Source: Pelecanus crispus
Taxonomy: Eukaryota > Chordata > Aves > Pelecaniformes > Pelecanidae
Direction: 5' to 3'
Assembly: GCF_030463565.1 (NCBI RefSeq)
Contig: NC_134644.1
Coordinates: 101,800,765-101,864,764, forward strand
Length of the DNA: 64,000 nucleotides
Below, in pieces: positions 26,464-39,281 of the stretch (positions are counted from its first letter, which is position 1; every line of letters begins with the position of its first letter). The translations under genes were made by a program, and so were the position numbers. Below the pieces are notes generated by a model that saw nothing but the letters and a program-made list of their open reading frames with translations, was not told the DNA's origin and did not search any database.

Positions 26464-29400
26464 CAATATCCTTACCTGCATGGCTGGTTTGGCTCATTCT
26501 CCTCATGCAGCTGAGAGTAATTCAGCTGGCTGCTGTTATTAACATGGGATCGTGGTAAGTTTGTATTTATAACCTGGCAAATCACTGATGCCTGGGCAAA
26601 GATCATGCTATTTCTGCTGTTGCGAGTATTTCCGTGGCACAATGTATGCACGTTGTGTGGCAACGGCTGAGATACGGCAGTGGGGTACTCACAGGAGTAC
26701 AGCTTGCTGCCCAGGCTAAGCTACCCCTCTGGCAGCACTAACTGGGTTGCCTTCATGGCTTGTGCCATGCTAATCCTTAAAAGTTAAAGTCCCTACGCAC
26801 ATCTACGACCTAGCTCATCTGGCGGAAATGGACAAAATAAAAGCCTGCTCTTATAAATCGGAATGATCTTCTTATTTTCACCAATATTAAGGGAGTTAGC
26901 ATTAGTTGTTCGCACAGTTGAACTGGTCTTCAGTGTGTAATTGATGACACATAGCAGCTGCTGGGGAGGAACAATAGGTATGCCCCCAACTTATTTGTGA
27001 AGAAGCTCCATTCTTTAAAATGCTCGACAGAGAGGGATGACTCCAAAGAATTTTAAGATCTCAGATATTCTGGTGGTAGGTGATAATTTTATTTTAGCTT
27101 CAGCTGTCAGCATGAGTTAATTCTAATGCCAAGTACCATTGCTTCATTTGCATTCTTTGGGTATAGGAATGGGATGTTTCACACCGGTCTGTGCTACTTT
27201 TTGCTGGTTGTGCTCTCAAGTAATTCTCAAGGTATACTTTGTATTTAAAAGGCTTTTCTATACATCTAAGGGCTAGGAGTGTGTTCCTCTTCAAAACAGG
27301 TTTGATTTATTCCCATGGCTTGTGCAGCTGAAAGAGCAGAACCAGCAGCAAATAGCGACATCCAGCTCAACTTGTTGTATAATATTAAAAGTTTGTTAGT
27401 TATTTTCTCCCTGCAAAAAGTTAGACAAAAGTTGACAGAAAATAGTTATTTGTATTGCTAGCAAAGCACATAGAAGTTGGAGTTGGCTCTGTCTGCCATA
27501 AATGTCATCTCCAAGGGCTATGAGAGCTGATTTTAAGAGATGTCTGGCACTCCAGCATCAGAAACTAAAGCTGGGACGGCTTTTTGGAGTCACCATCCTC
27601 AAATGTTTCCTTTCCACAACCCATTTATGGTGACAAAACAAATCCTTTCATTTCAACAACTTCTGGCTTCAGCACTGCTGTCTCAGCAGGATGTGAAGAC
27701 AAGATAAAAAGGCCAGAAGCGACTTTGCCTGTGGATGGGTCAAAGAAATTTTTCATGAAAACAGCTTTCAATTCATCCCTAAGATGAAGTTCAATGACTG
27801 CAGCACAGTCAGGTCCCAAGCTATTACACGTGTAAGTAAACAGCTCAGAGGTTAATATACAGCTGAGAAAAACTGGTTTGTGTGTGTGTTTCCTTCTTTT
27901 TTTTTTTTTTTTTTTCTTCCCCTTATTTTATATATGGTTTTCAGCTGAAAAAGGATTCAGGAGTGAGCCTCTGCAGACACATGGCACAAGCTGGACTTCT
28001 GCTCCAAATGTCTTTACTGTGGGTTCTCCCTGTGATTTAATCCTCAGGAGGGGAAGCCAAAGAAAACGCAAGATTTAGATTTTTGTAAGACCTGCCACCA
28101 CCTTTTCCTGGCCCATCCAGAAAAAATAAGGGTATGGCAACCAACACTGCACCAAAGTAACAAGCAGAGCAACACAGGACTGACCCAGCCTTTCCCAAAG
28201 CAGTACAAAATAGTTCGAACAAGAGCCTAACATAAAAGCCATGTTTGAACAGAGGTAAGTTTCAGAAAACAAGCCTGAGATTAGGTAAGTGAATGCTCAG
28301 CTCTCGATAGCTGAAGGTGAAAAACTCAGAGACTCAGGGCTTGAGCACTTGCTGAAGCCACGGCGCTGCTGTGCGCGCTGGACACCAAGACCAGCAGAAG
28401 AAATGGCCGGCACCGGCTGGATTAGCTGCCCATGAGCAGCTCCTGTTGAACAGCGCAAGGAAGCGGGATTTTTATGGGTGGAATAACTGGTGCAGAGGGG
28501 TGAGCAAGGTCTGCCTCCTGCCAGCCTCCAGCAGGCAGCTTGTGCTGCTGCCCTGAGCCCCAGAGTCTGTGCAGCACCCAGAAGGCAGTCATGGAGGGTG
28601 ACATGCAAGTGCCCTGTGCCCAAGACTTCATGTCCAAGGCACAGAAAGGGCAGACTGCTCACTGTTTTCTGTCCCTTTTTTCCCCCTCTAACTGCATCAG
28701 AAGGGAACAACAGATCATTTCCACCAAACATGAGCAATGACATGTATCTGGCAAGGGATTTCAGATACATGCTGGAGTGAAGATGACCTTGCCTGTTGTG
28801 CTGTCAAACATGTGGGACCTATCCCTGAAGAACCCATCTATAAAAGTGGCAGCCTGTGTCAACCTCCTCACTCCATTTCACAGCAGAACCACCAAGGATA
28901 GCAAATAGTTCAGGGCCACGTGTGCATGCATTGAGCATGCACGTACATTGTGGTTCAGTCAAATAAGGATTTTTGCTTATACCAAACTACTTTGTAACAA
29001 TACTTTGTTTAGGACCAACCTGTCTGCACCACAAGTGATCTGGGGACATGGAGGTAAAGCTGAAGATCTCTTTTCAAAGACACAATATTTGCAGTACTAT
29101 AAAAATATTTTTCTGGATCACCAGACTGGGGCATTTTTCACCTGCAGAGACTGCTCTGCATCACCAAAGAGGAGCATTTTGATATATGTGTGCAAACACG
29201 GACAACAGAGTTGGGCAATTCTGACCTGAATGCACAGACATGTTGCCAGTGTTTTCCTTGCACTATTAAATGGCCAGGAAAACTGCTCTTTATCAATTTC
29301 TATGTGTGGATAGGAAACATGGTTCTGTCAGTGAACTCATTATCAAAAAAATTATTCCTTCTTTCAAACAGAATAGGTTATTACATGACTATATTGCAGA

Positions 29401-30704
29401 TACCTCTGTTATAATCCTTTGTCATGTTTGTTTGAGCATTCATAGCTAGTTCTCCATTTGAGAACTGTAGTAATTTGCACAGTTACTAATTAATCAACAT
29501 ACACAAATTACTGTGTCTTGAGTCCCTCAAGTGGAACAAAAGAAAGGAGGTAGCAGCTATTTTTGCATCACAGTGGCTCAGGCGTATTTCTGTATGTGCT
29601 GAGCAGTTTCCATTTACCAGAGAGCATTCACACCTTTTCTTTTCAAAGGTAGACCCCAGAATAGTGCTCTTTCAGTCAAGCACGCACTTTGCAAATTTTC
29701 AATGTAAGTTCAGAGAGGATGGCTAAGAGTCATACACCTAAGATGCATGGCCTTGAATACTTTAAAAAGAGAGGGTTTTGTCAAAATGCAAACTGTTCAG
29801 CCAGGAATTGTTGGCATCAAAACAAGAGCTTAGGTCTTACTAATCTAGTACTTCCACCTGGAAAAAGAAACACTGAAAGAAATTTGAAGACCACCAGCAA
29901 TGTATGACCACACAGATGAGCCTGTGTGGACACCCTGCGGTAGCTCAAGGGGAAGAGACATAAACTTGTTTGAAGAAAAGGCTCGATAGGGCAGGAAGAG
30001 AAAGAACCATGCAATCACAACAAGACACTAGGTGTGTGTACGGCAGTGGGACCTGTCACAGCCAAAGACACGTACCACCAGCATAAAGCTGATAGTGAAA
30101 AAACTCATACCTAATGTATACAATAAGGCCCAAAGGGGTTTTTGCCTCCTGCAAAAAAAAAAAAAAAAAAAAAAATACAGCTTTTGGTCCACAAGGAAAA
30201 CATTATCCTCTTGTATCCATAAAGCTTCATAGCTCAACAGAAACTAACACCTGCATAAGAATGGGGTTACAAAGTGTTCCTTATGGCATCAGGAGAGTCC
30301 GTAGCTTTGGTATTTGCAATACAGGCAAAGTCCTAGGCCACTGGCTTAAGAGTTAGAAAAATAACAGAAATATTTCTTAAGCTGGTTTTGAAATCTTTAA
30401 GTGGTTTGTGCAACAGGAAAACCAGGCCCCAGGAACAAGGGAGTCCCAGCAGCCTGCCCATCAGCACAGGAGATGGCCCCCACTCAAGCAATATTTGAGT
30501 CTTTTAGGTGGTACCAGGGTTCATGGGTACAAAGGATAACAGAGCTATACGGGGCATGCCTTCATAGTTTGACATAAGCACCTAAACACTGGCTTAAAAC
30601 TGAAGCTGTGTTGTTTTCAATTAACCATTACATGAATGTTGAAAAAAAAGAAGGCTGGAATACACCGAGGTCCATAAACAGTTCTCCACTAGCTGAAATT
30701 GAGT
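26464..30704. other. Intergenic DNA, no gene seen
   Basis: AT-rich with a T run at ~27898 and an A23 tract at 30153-30175. A GC-richer stretch at 28340-28640 keeps frames open on both strands (up to 157 codons on the minus strand, 28297-28770), but without any recognisable domain. I see no support for a gene. Confidence 0.5.
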
Positions 30705-30930
30705 TTCATTTCCAAGATTTGCTGATGACACTGAGCTACTCTGGGTGTACTCCAGAGGGAATTGAAGAAAGGTGGAAAACCAGACAACACATTGTCAGAT
30801 TAAATATAAGCAATTTGAACTGTTCCCAAATGGTGCTGGGTACTGAATTGAGTACATCAATTCAGAAGAGACACCAATGCGTTTTAATAGACAATTTAGT
30901 GACAATCTCCGGACAATCTATCAGTAGCCA
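30705..30930 (+). mobile_element. Old CR1-like RT fossil
   Basis: Plus-strand translation near 30712 gives RFADDTELLWVYSRGN, the RT palm motif C (ADD) with the following CR1-type context, then a stop and frame breaks. The DNA also resembles the CR1 segment between the ADD box and the next helix. No 3' terminus is seen. It is much more decayed than the minus-strand CR1 copies, hence older. It could be another CR1/L2/L3-clade LINE. Confidence 0.6.
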
Positions 30931-31554
30931 AAACCAAACAAAAATCTAAAAAGAAACAAAATGTTACAGAATAAGGTAGAAAAGCATTCTACTAATATCT
31001 AGCTCGTCATGCAAATTATGTTCACTTTCTTCAGAGAGGTATAGCTGAGGCATAATTTGAAGGTATCCCTGGAGAACCATGTGAGTCCCACAAGATTTTG
31101 TGATGATTTAGACCATCTTTTTAAGAGGTTCCACCCCAGAAGCTATTACATGTGGCTTTAAGTGCTGACCATATAAAAGAACGGCCTTGTTTGGGAGGGG
31201 TAGCTGTCAGCACACAACACAAGATTTTTAAAGAAATCAAATTATATGGGTAGCTGCAGTGTACTTTACACCCTCACCCTGCAAATCACTTAAGTGCAGT
31301 CCTCTTTTTGGCTTCAGAGGAATGTAAAGGACCAGTGCTGCCTCAGAAGTTTCTGCTACCCTTTCAGTCTCAGGAGGGTTCAGAGGGCCCAGGATGCTGA
31401 GAGAAGAGATGTGGGAAAGGTACTTAGAGAGGAATTTACTTTGTCATATCTCACCCACAAAGGTAACGGCCATAGAGAAGGTTCAGCCATCTGCCTGGTA
31501 AGTTTATAGTCCTTAGGTCAAGGGAGATATGACAAAGGCTTACAGGGAGGAATC

Positions 31555-31650
31555 CTCTTTAAGATGGGTCCCATTTAACATCTACATGAGTGACCTGGAA
31601 AAGATGAAAAACATGCTCATGACATTTACAGATGTTCATTAATTAGAAAA
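31555..31650 (+). mobile_element. Second old CR1-like RT fossil
   Basis: Translation gives FNIYMSDLEKMKNMLMTFTD, which aligns with the CR1 motif region between the PQGS box and the ADD box (family form roughly [11 protein letters not shown]...FADD), with the catalytic ADD eroded to TD. It lies 0.85 kb downstream of the 30712 fossil in the same orientation but covers an overlapping part of the RT, so it is a separate insertion or a duplicated piece. Confidence 0.55.
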
Positions 31651-31729
31651 TGAGGCAGAGAGCTAATATGCAGGCGAAAGACAGTAAGAAAATTAAGTAG
31701 TGGTGTGGTGAGGCATATGCATAGAGTCA

Positions 31730-31761
31730 ACACACACACATATATATATATGTGTGTGTGT
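31730..31761. repeat. 32-bp perfect palindrome of dinucleotide repeats
   Basis: A run of about five CA, five TA and five TG units forms an exact inverted repeat centred at 31745/31746. Each strand can fold back on itself completely, and the CA/TG arms are Z-DNA prone. It probably arose by microsatellite expansion. Confidence 0.95.
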
Positions 31762-32668
31762 GTGCACATCTGCTTCCAAACATAGTGAAGGAAATTATTT
31801 TCTAAATGACTGTTTTTATTGACATTGGACTCATTCTGTTGAATGGCTGAATGAAAACACTTTTCCATCAAATGCAGCCGTCTAACATCTTTTAACTGCT
31901 GCGGGCAATGCTGCTGATCTAGTTGTTTATTTCCACAAAGGTGACTTCAGACCAGATTCCTGATAAATTTGTTTCCTCCTATCTTCTGTTTTAGCCTTTG
32001 TATATCTGTGTTGTGAAAGCACCATGAGAAAACATTTCAGGTAACTTTCAAACAGAAAAGGGTAAAAGTACAATGAGCATATTAAAAACCATTAATTTGT
32101 ACTTGAGAAAACAAAACTTCAGTTTGAGACAAGTCCTGGAGATCACCTTGTGTCGAGAGGAGGGAGTGAAAGGGTGTGATTACTCTACGTGAACAGCACT
32201 TGCAGTGACCGTCAGGGAGCTGGCTCTCTTTGCCAGAAAAACACACACAAAGCTTTCAAGTCCTTTCCCTCTGACTGGCTTCCAGATGGGGCTGCCTGGC
32301 TGGATGTGATAGCAGGGGAACGGCAACCGAGGCATGAACACCTTCCCACCTGCTTGAGGCCAGCAGGAAAGCTCTTTTCTTTGCAATTACTCTGTGACCT
32401 GTGAAAAAAAAGATTTTCATCTTTCACTTCTGAACACCAGGAGTCGGAGCCACTCGCAGTCAGCACAGGGTCAAAACACTGAATTATTGCTTGCTTTCCA
32501 TCATTTCTTTCCTTTGGAAAACAAGCTCTGCTCCTTTTCACATACTGCTTGAAAAATCTTTCCCTGACTCCTGGGTCAGTATCTAGGGCTCAGCCCATCC
32601 AGGGCACCCGCAGCGGGGGCCACGCTCGGTCATGGCACAGAGGTGCCTGCCATGGTGTGCCGTGCTGT
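31762..32668. other. Intergenic DNA, no gene seen
   Basis: AT-rich to 32570, then a short GC-rich segment (32580-32668) directly before the LTR. The overlapping frames at 32180-32541 on both strands have no recognisable domain. Confidence 0.55.
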
Positions 32669-32673
32669 GCCAT

Positions 32674-33240
32674 TGTCGTGGTTTAGCCCCAGCCAGCAAC
32701 TCAGCACCACGCAGCCGCTCGCTCACTCCCCCTGTCCCGATGGGATGGGGGAGAGAATCGGAGGAGTAAGAGTGAGAAACACTCCTGAGTTGAGATAAGA
32801 ACAGTTTAATAATTGAAATAAAATAAAGTAAAATAATAATAATAACAATATAATAATGATAATTACAATAATGATATAGAAAGCAAGTGATGCACAATGC
32901 AATTGCTTATCACCTGCTGACCAATACCCAGACAGTTCCTGAGCAGCGATCGCTGCTCCCTGGCCAACCCCCCCAGTTTCTATACTGAGCATGACGTCAT
33001 ATGGTATGGAATAGCCTTTTGGTCAGTTTGGATCAACTATTCTGGCTGTGCCCCCTCCCAGCTTCTTGTGCACCTGGCAGGGCATGGGAAGCTGCAAAGT
33101 CCTTGACTAGCATAAGCAGTACTCAGCAACAACTAAACCATCAGCGTGTTATCAGCATTCTTCTCCTACTAAATCCAAAACACAGCACTATGCCTGCTAC
33201 TAGGAAGAAAATTAACTCTATCCCAGCCGAAACCAGGACA
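32674..33240 (-). mobile_element. Endogenous retrovirus solo LTR, 567 bp
   Basis: On the minus strand it runs from TGTCCTGGTTTCGGCTGGGA to GGGGCTAAACCACGACA, so it has the canonical TG...CA ends. The flanks are GCCAT (32669-32673) and GCCAC (33241-33245), a near-perfect 5-bp target-site duplication. On the minus strand lie a CRE TGACGTCA (32992-32999), a TATA-like TATAGAAA a few bases downstream, an 18-bp palindrome (32941-32958), and an ATTAAA-type poly(A) signal near 32805. An AAT-rich tract at ~32820-32870 probably expanded after insertion. No gag, pol or env sequence adjoins either edge, so this is a solo LTR. The sequence type is one I associate with neoavian ERVs; class L or K needs a library match. 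Confidence 0.9.
32941..32958. repeat. 18-bp perfect palindrome inside the LTR
   Basis: GAGCAGCGATCGCTGCTC is exactly self-complementary and stops cleanly at both edges. It lies just downstream of the LTR TATA-like element on the minus strand, so it would be near the 5' end of the viral transcript as a hairpin, or serve as a dimeric protein site. Confidence 0.9.
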
Positions 33241-34779
33241 GCCACACTGCCAGATGGTTGGTCATCCCTGACCGGGGCCGGGGGTCCCCCAGGCAGGCGT
33301 AGGAGAGGGCTGGCAGCACCGGGCTGTCCCAACAGCATGTACGAGGGTGGCACGTGGTCTCCTAATGCAAGCGACGTGCAGCAGCATTCAGTAGGAGACC
33401 AAGAGAGGGCAACCAAAGGACAAACCATGTGTTGAGCACATGAGACCTGAGAGACTTGACCGCCCCCTCGAACCACTGCCAGCAAGTCTTGCCCTCACAG
33501 GTGTTTAAGTGGATGCATACCCCTAGGCCTCCACGCAGCCTCGCTGCTCTCAGGCGGTCCCGGGTTCGATGAGCAGGTGTCAGGCTCATCTGGACACGCA
33601 CAAGGACGAGGTGAAGGCGACGGTGTCACCTGCAGAGAGCAGGGAGAAGTATCAGGAACATCTATCTGTGCTGCGCACTCACTGGCCCCACATTTTACAC
33701 TCTGATACACTGTACCAGGGAGGCCTTGGCAAGCTAAAAGTGTCTCACAGATTTGACTGGGGGCAGCTTTTTGCCTCCTGAATATTAAAGCTAACTATGT
33801 TTAGGGTTGGAGTTTGGTTTTTTTCAGATACCCCAGTCTGCAGAGAAGAGGAAATGGGAAATGAGCAACACTCACACACACACACATAAATTCAGAAAGG
33901 GACGGACAAGTTGCTTCAGAGGATTTATTTTCTTTAAATCTGTCTGCTTATAAACCCAGACAGGTATTCTAGGTGTTAGCATTCCTCTGTGACAAGCCAT
34001 CCCCCAGTTTACATGGGGCAAATGAATCACTCAGCCCTGCTAGGACTGAGCCAGGAACTCCTGGTAGCTGTATGTGTGCTGCTGACCTCCTGCTTTCCCC
34101 TTGTTCCTCATCCGACGGCTGCTTTCCCAGTGCAACGCATCTCCCATGCGCAATAGGAAATGGAGGAGGAGAAGACGCAACTCTGCAATTAGCCGTGTGG
34201 TGAAGCCAGCTGATGTTGTACCCAGGGCAGCAGGTCAGATGGACTGTGAAGAAAATTGTATTGGTTTTGCTGCACTCCCATGTGCCCTGCCTGCAAGCCC
34301 AGGGTCTTATAGCACGCTGGGTGGCCTATAGCACATCCTATCCTACATCACAACTCTACTGTGTTATAAATACAAAGAAGAGCCTGCAATTCCCCTAGCA
34401 TCATTGCCACAGAAAAACATCTTGGCCTAATGAAGGTCATTTAGACTTTTATTAGCTAGCATGTGCAGCTTTGCAAGAAAGGCTGCCGATTTGACGTAAG
34501 AAGCAGAATTAGTGTGACTTTGTTAGCCTATTTTTAAGGTATCACAGCTCCAAGGACACATCAGCGTGGCACTCTCATAGCTCCTTGGGTGTCAAATAGC
34601 TTCAAGCTTCTTTCAGAAGTGAACAGAAAAGCACAAACCACTGTTGGTTAACAAAGAGACCTCTGATAAAATCTGTGTCGCTCTAATAGTCTCAGAAGAC
34701 GGTAGACAAAAGCCCCAACCTTTGCTCTGGCAATAGGAGTACTTTCAGGAAAGCCTTTGCGTGCACCTATATCCAAGGC
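33241..34779. other. Intergenic DNA with a (CA)n tract
   Basis: GC-richer next to the LTR (33241-33600), then ordinary sequence with a CA microsatellite at about 33870-33887. Frames up to 144 codons (33001-33435) start inside the LTR and run out of it, and none matches a domain. No gene was recognised. Confidence 0.55.
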
Positions 34780-35110
34780 TTGGCCTTCCGAGCGCCAGTG
34801 TGAACGGACGCGAGGTGAATAGATGGACAGACACTCTGGGGAGACGTCTCCTCAGCCAACGGGAGTCCCAGCTCTCCACCCGCCGCTGCCGGGGAGTCCC
34901 TGCCCTCCTGCCTGCCCCAAACACCCAGCCAGGCGCCCACCCATCAGGCTGCCTGTGCAGGCTGCAGGCATCGCTGCCTGCTGACCTTGCTCCTTTACCC
35001 AGGGGGTGAGCAAGCACGCCTGCGGCAGAGTGGGGCACGTTCCTCAACCCACCCACCGGCGTTCACGGCGCGGCGTCTTACTGCACGGTTGCGTTCGTCA
35101 GCCCACTGGC
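34780..35110. promoter_or_regulatory. CpG-rich patch, function unknown
   Basis: A local jump in GC and CpG (about 20 CpGs in 330 bp by eye, including CGGCGTTCACGGCGCGGCGT near 35058-35077) in AT-rich surroundings. Unmethylated-island candidates of this kind often mark promoters. There is no TATA box or recognisable downstream exon on either strand, so the role is open. Overlapping frames on both strands (82 and 103 codons) are explained by the GC content. Confidence 0.3.
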
Positions 35111-38100
35111 GTGCTGGTGTGGGAGAAACGGAGCAGCTGCCTGCTGGAAGGGAAAGGAAGGTGCTGTGCTTGAGTGAATGAATTTAAACCAAAGTGTTTG
35201 AGCCCAAGTCCAGTCGCTCATTTATGACACAGTGCCAAGATGTCTCACCGGGATTTGTGCTCCACTTTCCTCTGCCCGCAGCCCATGATACAGTGCAGTG
35301 TCTGTGCTCCCGGTGCAGCCAGACCGTGACCGCAGGAGCTGAGTCGTCACGGCACATCCCCAGGGAAAAAAGGGCTTGGCTTTGTCTCACTATGTAAACA
35401 ACAGCAAGTCCAGGAGTGGTATCTCCTACTACCACTGAAACAGCAGCACTGATGTTTGTGAACAAAACCCCTGAAAGGGAAATATTTCACAGTTAATATG
35501 TAACACAGTCAAAGGTCTTCTCTGCTTTGGAAGTTATAGGTCTTAACCACAGTTTGAACTCTGTGTGTCCCTGGGAGATGGACAGTACCCCAGAAATGTG
35601 GTGATTCCCTACCTCTCATAGCTGTGGCATGCCACATTTCCATCTTTCCTTCAGCAGGGATGCTTACGATCCATGCACCACATTTGCATTACTGCCCATC
35701 AGGCTATGTGGAACTTAGTCAACTAAATGCCTAATTAAGACAAGTAGAGCTGAATGAATTGAGGCAAAAGTAATAAACTTAAGCTGTTCTGATACAACAT
35801 GTCTGACGTTGATCTGGGATGACACATCTGGATTATTATACTGGCATTTAGAATATTGTGAATACTATATTGTTGGGTACCCCCGTAAAAACCCTTAATG
35901 GGAGAAGTTGTGACTGATGTTGGGTTTTAGCTATGCAGCATCCGAGGTCAGAAGGTCCCTCGGCACCACACCTTGGACATGTTCAAATAACTCTGAGATC
36001 CCAGACCCCAGACACAGCAATTCACACAAACAAGAGACAGAAAACAAAAGCATGTATCATGTTTAGTACAACGTGTGCCAGACAACAGCTGGCCAGATGC
36101 ATAATTTTCCAGGAGAGTGTGAGAAAAGATTATTCTTTGGGAGGACTTGATGAGATTTGTGTACGCTGTTCATGATCCAGATTCTTGCTCAAGCTTCTAG
36201 AGCAGGCCACAGAGTCAGGGTCCAGGTCATTTGCCTGGCGCTGCCATTGGACTGGTTTGGGGCAAATCAGTCAGCGTCCATCCCTGCTGCTTCATTGTCC
36301 TACAAAACGGATAGTGACCTAGCATGTCCCACAGCATTAGGAAACTGAAGGGATGTTACCAGGTCTTTCTAGGAACAAAACTCAGATTTTTAAAAAAAAA
36401 AAAAAAAAAAAAAATTCAATTCTTTTTAAAGGCTGACTAATGGAAATTTTGTTCCAAGTAATGAAAAATGACTGATCAATCGTAATATTCCTCCACAAAT
36501 ATTAGCGCAACCAGGCAAAGTCAGAGCACAGAGCAAAACAGATGATTTTTTGAGATTCTGCCTTCTTGTGGAGCAAGAGACTCTGAAGGCCATTTAATTT
36601 CAATTTCCCTGTAATTAAAAGCCCGTTCAAATAAAGCCCAGGACACATGTACCTTTCCATTTGCAAATCTATGCAAGTTATATGCAAACATGAAACACAG
36701 AGGCCTATGCTATTGGCTGAGCTGAGAGTCATAGAAAAAGTGAATGTAATAGCTGGCACAAGGAAAGTTGAATGAATTTGCATCAAGCTCTTCCTATATT
36801 AATGACGTGATACACTGTCAGCAGCAAAATGACAAGCTTTAGCGTGCCTGAGAAAGCCCCCAAGATTCTTCAGAGAGGCGGGGTCCTCTGGCACAGCCCC
36901 ACCATGTCTCAGTGTAAACGCTGCAGGCCCCTTGCTCATGCCAGATGAAGGCAGCTTGCACATGAGGTGTGTGCTTCACCAGAGGATTGCTGAAACCAAA
37001 TTCACTCCTTGGAAAACCTGCACATGTTCCCATGGTCCCAAGAAACAGTGGGCTGCCAAAATGGATTGCCTCGGCTGACCTGACCCTGCTCTTTCCTAAC
37101 AGAAAATATATATTAAAGCTCTGTTAGACCAATTTGCCAACTCCTGCAAAGGTTAAAACCTCATGGCCTATTCCCATCTAATGCATTGCATGGGCCCGTA
37201 ATTACAGCCCCACAAACGCTTGTAGGGTGAGCAAGCAAGATGATTTTACCCACAGGCATTCCTGCAAAAGGTGACCACGGTGTCCAGCTAAACAGCCTGT
37301 GGGCTGGTTCTGCAAGAAACCAATGAATCTGCTCAATATTTTAACTCCGTTGTCTCAAGGCTTTTGCTTGCTTCCTTGGGCGTGAATGCTATCGTGCTTA
37401 CTGTGCTATGAGTCAGGAGACGAGGTGCATCTGGCTGTAGGGAAATTGATAGGAGAAATAAAGCGCTCTCTTCAAGCTTAGCTAAATGCCAGCCTTTTTA
37501 TCCAAAGGTAGGGCCTGCAGTATGTTAACTGCACAGCTCTTAAAGGCACGTAGAAATCAGGCAGCAAAAAGCAATAAAGAAGTTACATGGCTTGCCAGAC
37601 AGCCTTAAAAAAAAAAAAGCAAAAAAAAAAAAAAAAAGCTTAAAAGCAACTGAGTTTAGTCATAATTTTTCCTTGGAACAAGATGGTAACTCTTCCTTGC
37701 AGACAAAGTATTATCTTGGGCTTTGGAAGAGGTGGAATCCGGTGCAGGCTCTTTCACAACACTCATGATTGGTTTCCTCTCTCTAGACACAGCGTTAGTC
37801 CATCCAGACCAGGTGCCCCAGTTGTGCTAGGTGCTGTAAAAAGACCTACGAGCCCAGTTTCAGATGGGCACCCCAGAGTGCCTGGGAATGTAGGCACCAG
37901 TGTGTCTTTCTCCATTCCTCTTTTGCTGCATGGAGCAGACCAGCCATTAGGCTGGGACCTGCCGGAGTCCTTGCTGTGCCTTGTCACTGGCAGTATCACT
38001 AGGTGGCCCCGTTAGACTATCTATTTCTTCTGAGAAAGTTTTTAATCTTCAAAAAAATATTGTAGTGTTAGGGATTGGGGTGTGTTTTGGAGTTGGGTGG

Positions 38101-39281
38101 GTTTTTTATTTTTTTGGTCTTTTTTTTTTTAATAAATGAGTCTTATTTTGAGATAAATTGTGGCACAAAGCTAGAAGCTTGCTCTGAGGTTTATTGCTTG
38201 TATTTAGAGAGAAAACCTGCAAACCCATAACTCTGGACTCATAAGGATGAACTTTCTTTGAGAAGGGGTTTCTTTGTACACTGGTTGAGACGACCTTTGC
38301 TCTAAATCTAGTAAATGCATATAAATGAAAGAAGGTGGGCTTTGAGCAGCTGATACTCCAGCTTGCTTTAGTACAAAGCTGATCCAGAACTTTGCTATGA
38401 TTTGGCCCAGCACCAGGAGGAAAAGGAGAAGTTTTTTTCAACTGGAAAGGCTGGAACATTTACATGAACCCCCTACATTTGCCTGGGCCTGCAGAAGCAC
38501 AACATACGGGCTTTGCAATTCTGTCACATGATACCTTTCCTCTTCCTCCAAGAGGTTCTTTGTGCTTCTGTGGAAGAAAGGCCATTGCAACGTTCAGCTT
38601 TTCATTGCGATCCTTTCCAATTCAAAAAAATCAAGAGTGTTTATATAGTGAAGCTTGTAGTCACTTGTACAGCTGCAGCATGAAGGCAGCTTGGGAATGA
38701 AAGATCTTGTAACTAGAAAACCCCACACAATCACACCCCTTAGCACTGAGGAGCTGGACCGAGGCTCCGTGTTTCATTCTGCATGCAGCTGCTTGACTGC
38801 TCAGTCCTGTGAATTTACAGGCGAGCACAGAGCAGCAGCACGTTGTGAACTGCTTTTGGGTCTGCTGGGAGAAGGAAGACCTGAAAAATCAGAGAAGAAA
38901 TGAGTAGTGCCTGGGAGAAATAGTGGGACCAGAGGAGATGCTGGGTGGAAGAGGGTGATGCAAGCACTCAGAGGTTGCTGATGAGTTATTTCCTGCAAGC
39001 GGCCACCTCTGCTACCAAAGAGTGGTTGGTGCTGCACCAGTTACGGAAAACCCAAAGACCAGCTACGTTCTTCAACTGTAAGCTGACCTTCTCATAGGCT
39101 AAACACTTGATAACTGCTGTAATTAAAGGTTGTGCATGCTGCAGAAGACCAGCTGCGCCAGCACAAGTCAAGAAGATAAGAAAAACAAATGAGCAAAGAA
39201 ACAACTCTAGCCCATGCCTCTCCACCTTATTCACAGAAATCATAAACAGAGCAAGTCGTGGTCCCCAGCAATGTGCCAAAA
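35111..39281. other. Intergenic DNA with poly-A/T tracts
   Basis: Contains an A23 tract (36392-36414), a paired A-run at 37608-37637 and a T-rich tract at ~38103-38131. The longest frames (117 codons at 38106-38459 minus; 139 codons at 38986-39405 minus) have no domain. No transposon ends or RNA genes were seen. Confidence 0.5.

Noticed and set aside
28297-28770. 157-codon minus-strand frame with overlapping plus frames
   Set aside because: A locally GC-rich segment is open on both strands; the composition is not domain-like and there is no splice evidence.
30153-30175. A23 tract as a retrogene or SINE tail
   Set aside because: No recognisable retrocopied body upstream on either strand; the same holds for the A23 tract at 36392-36414.
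33001-33435. 144-codon plus-strand frame
   Set aside because: It starts inside the solo LTR on the strand opposite to the LTR and runs into GC-rich flank; no domain.
33551-33571. tRNA B-box-like GGGTTCGATGAGC
   Set aside because: No A box at the right distance upstream and no cloverleaf; chance match.
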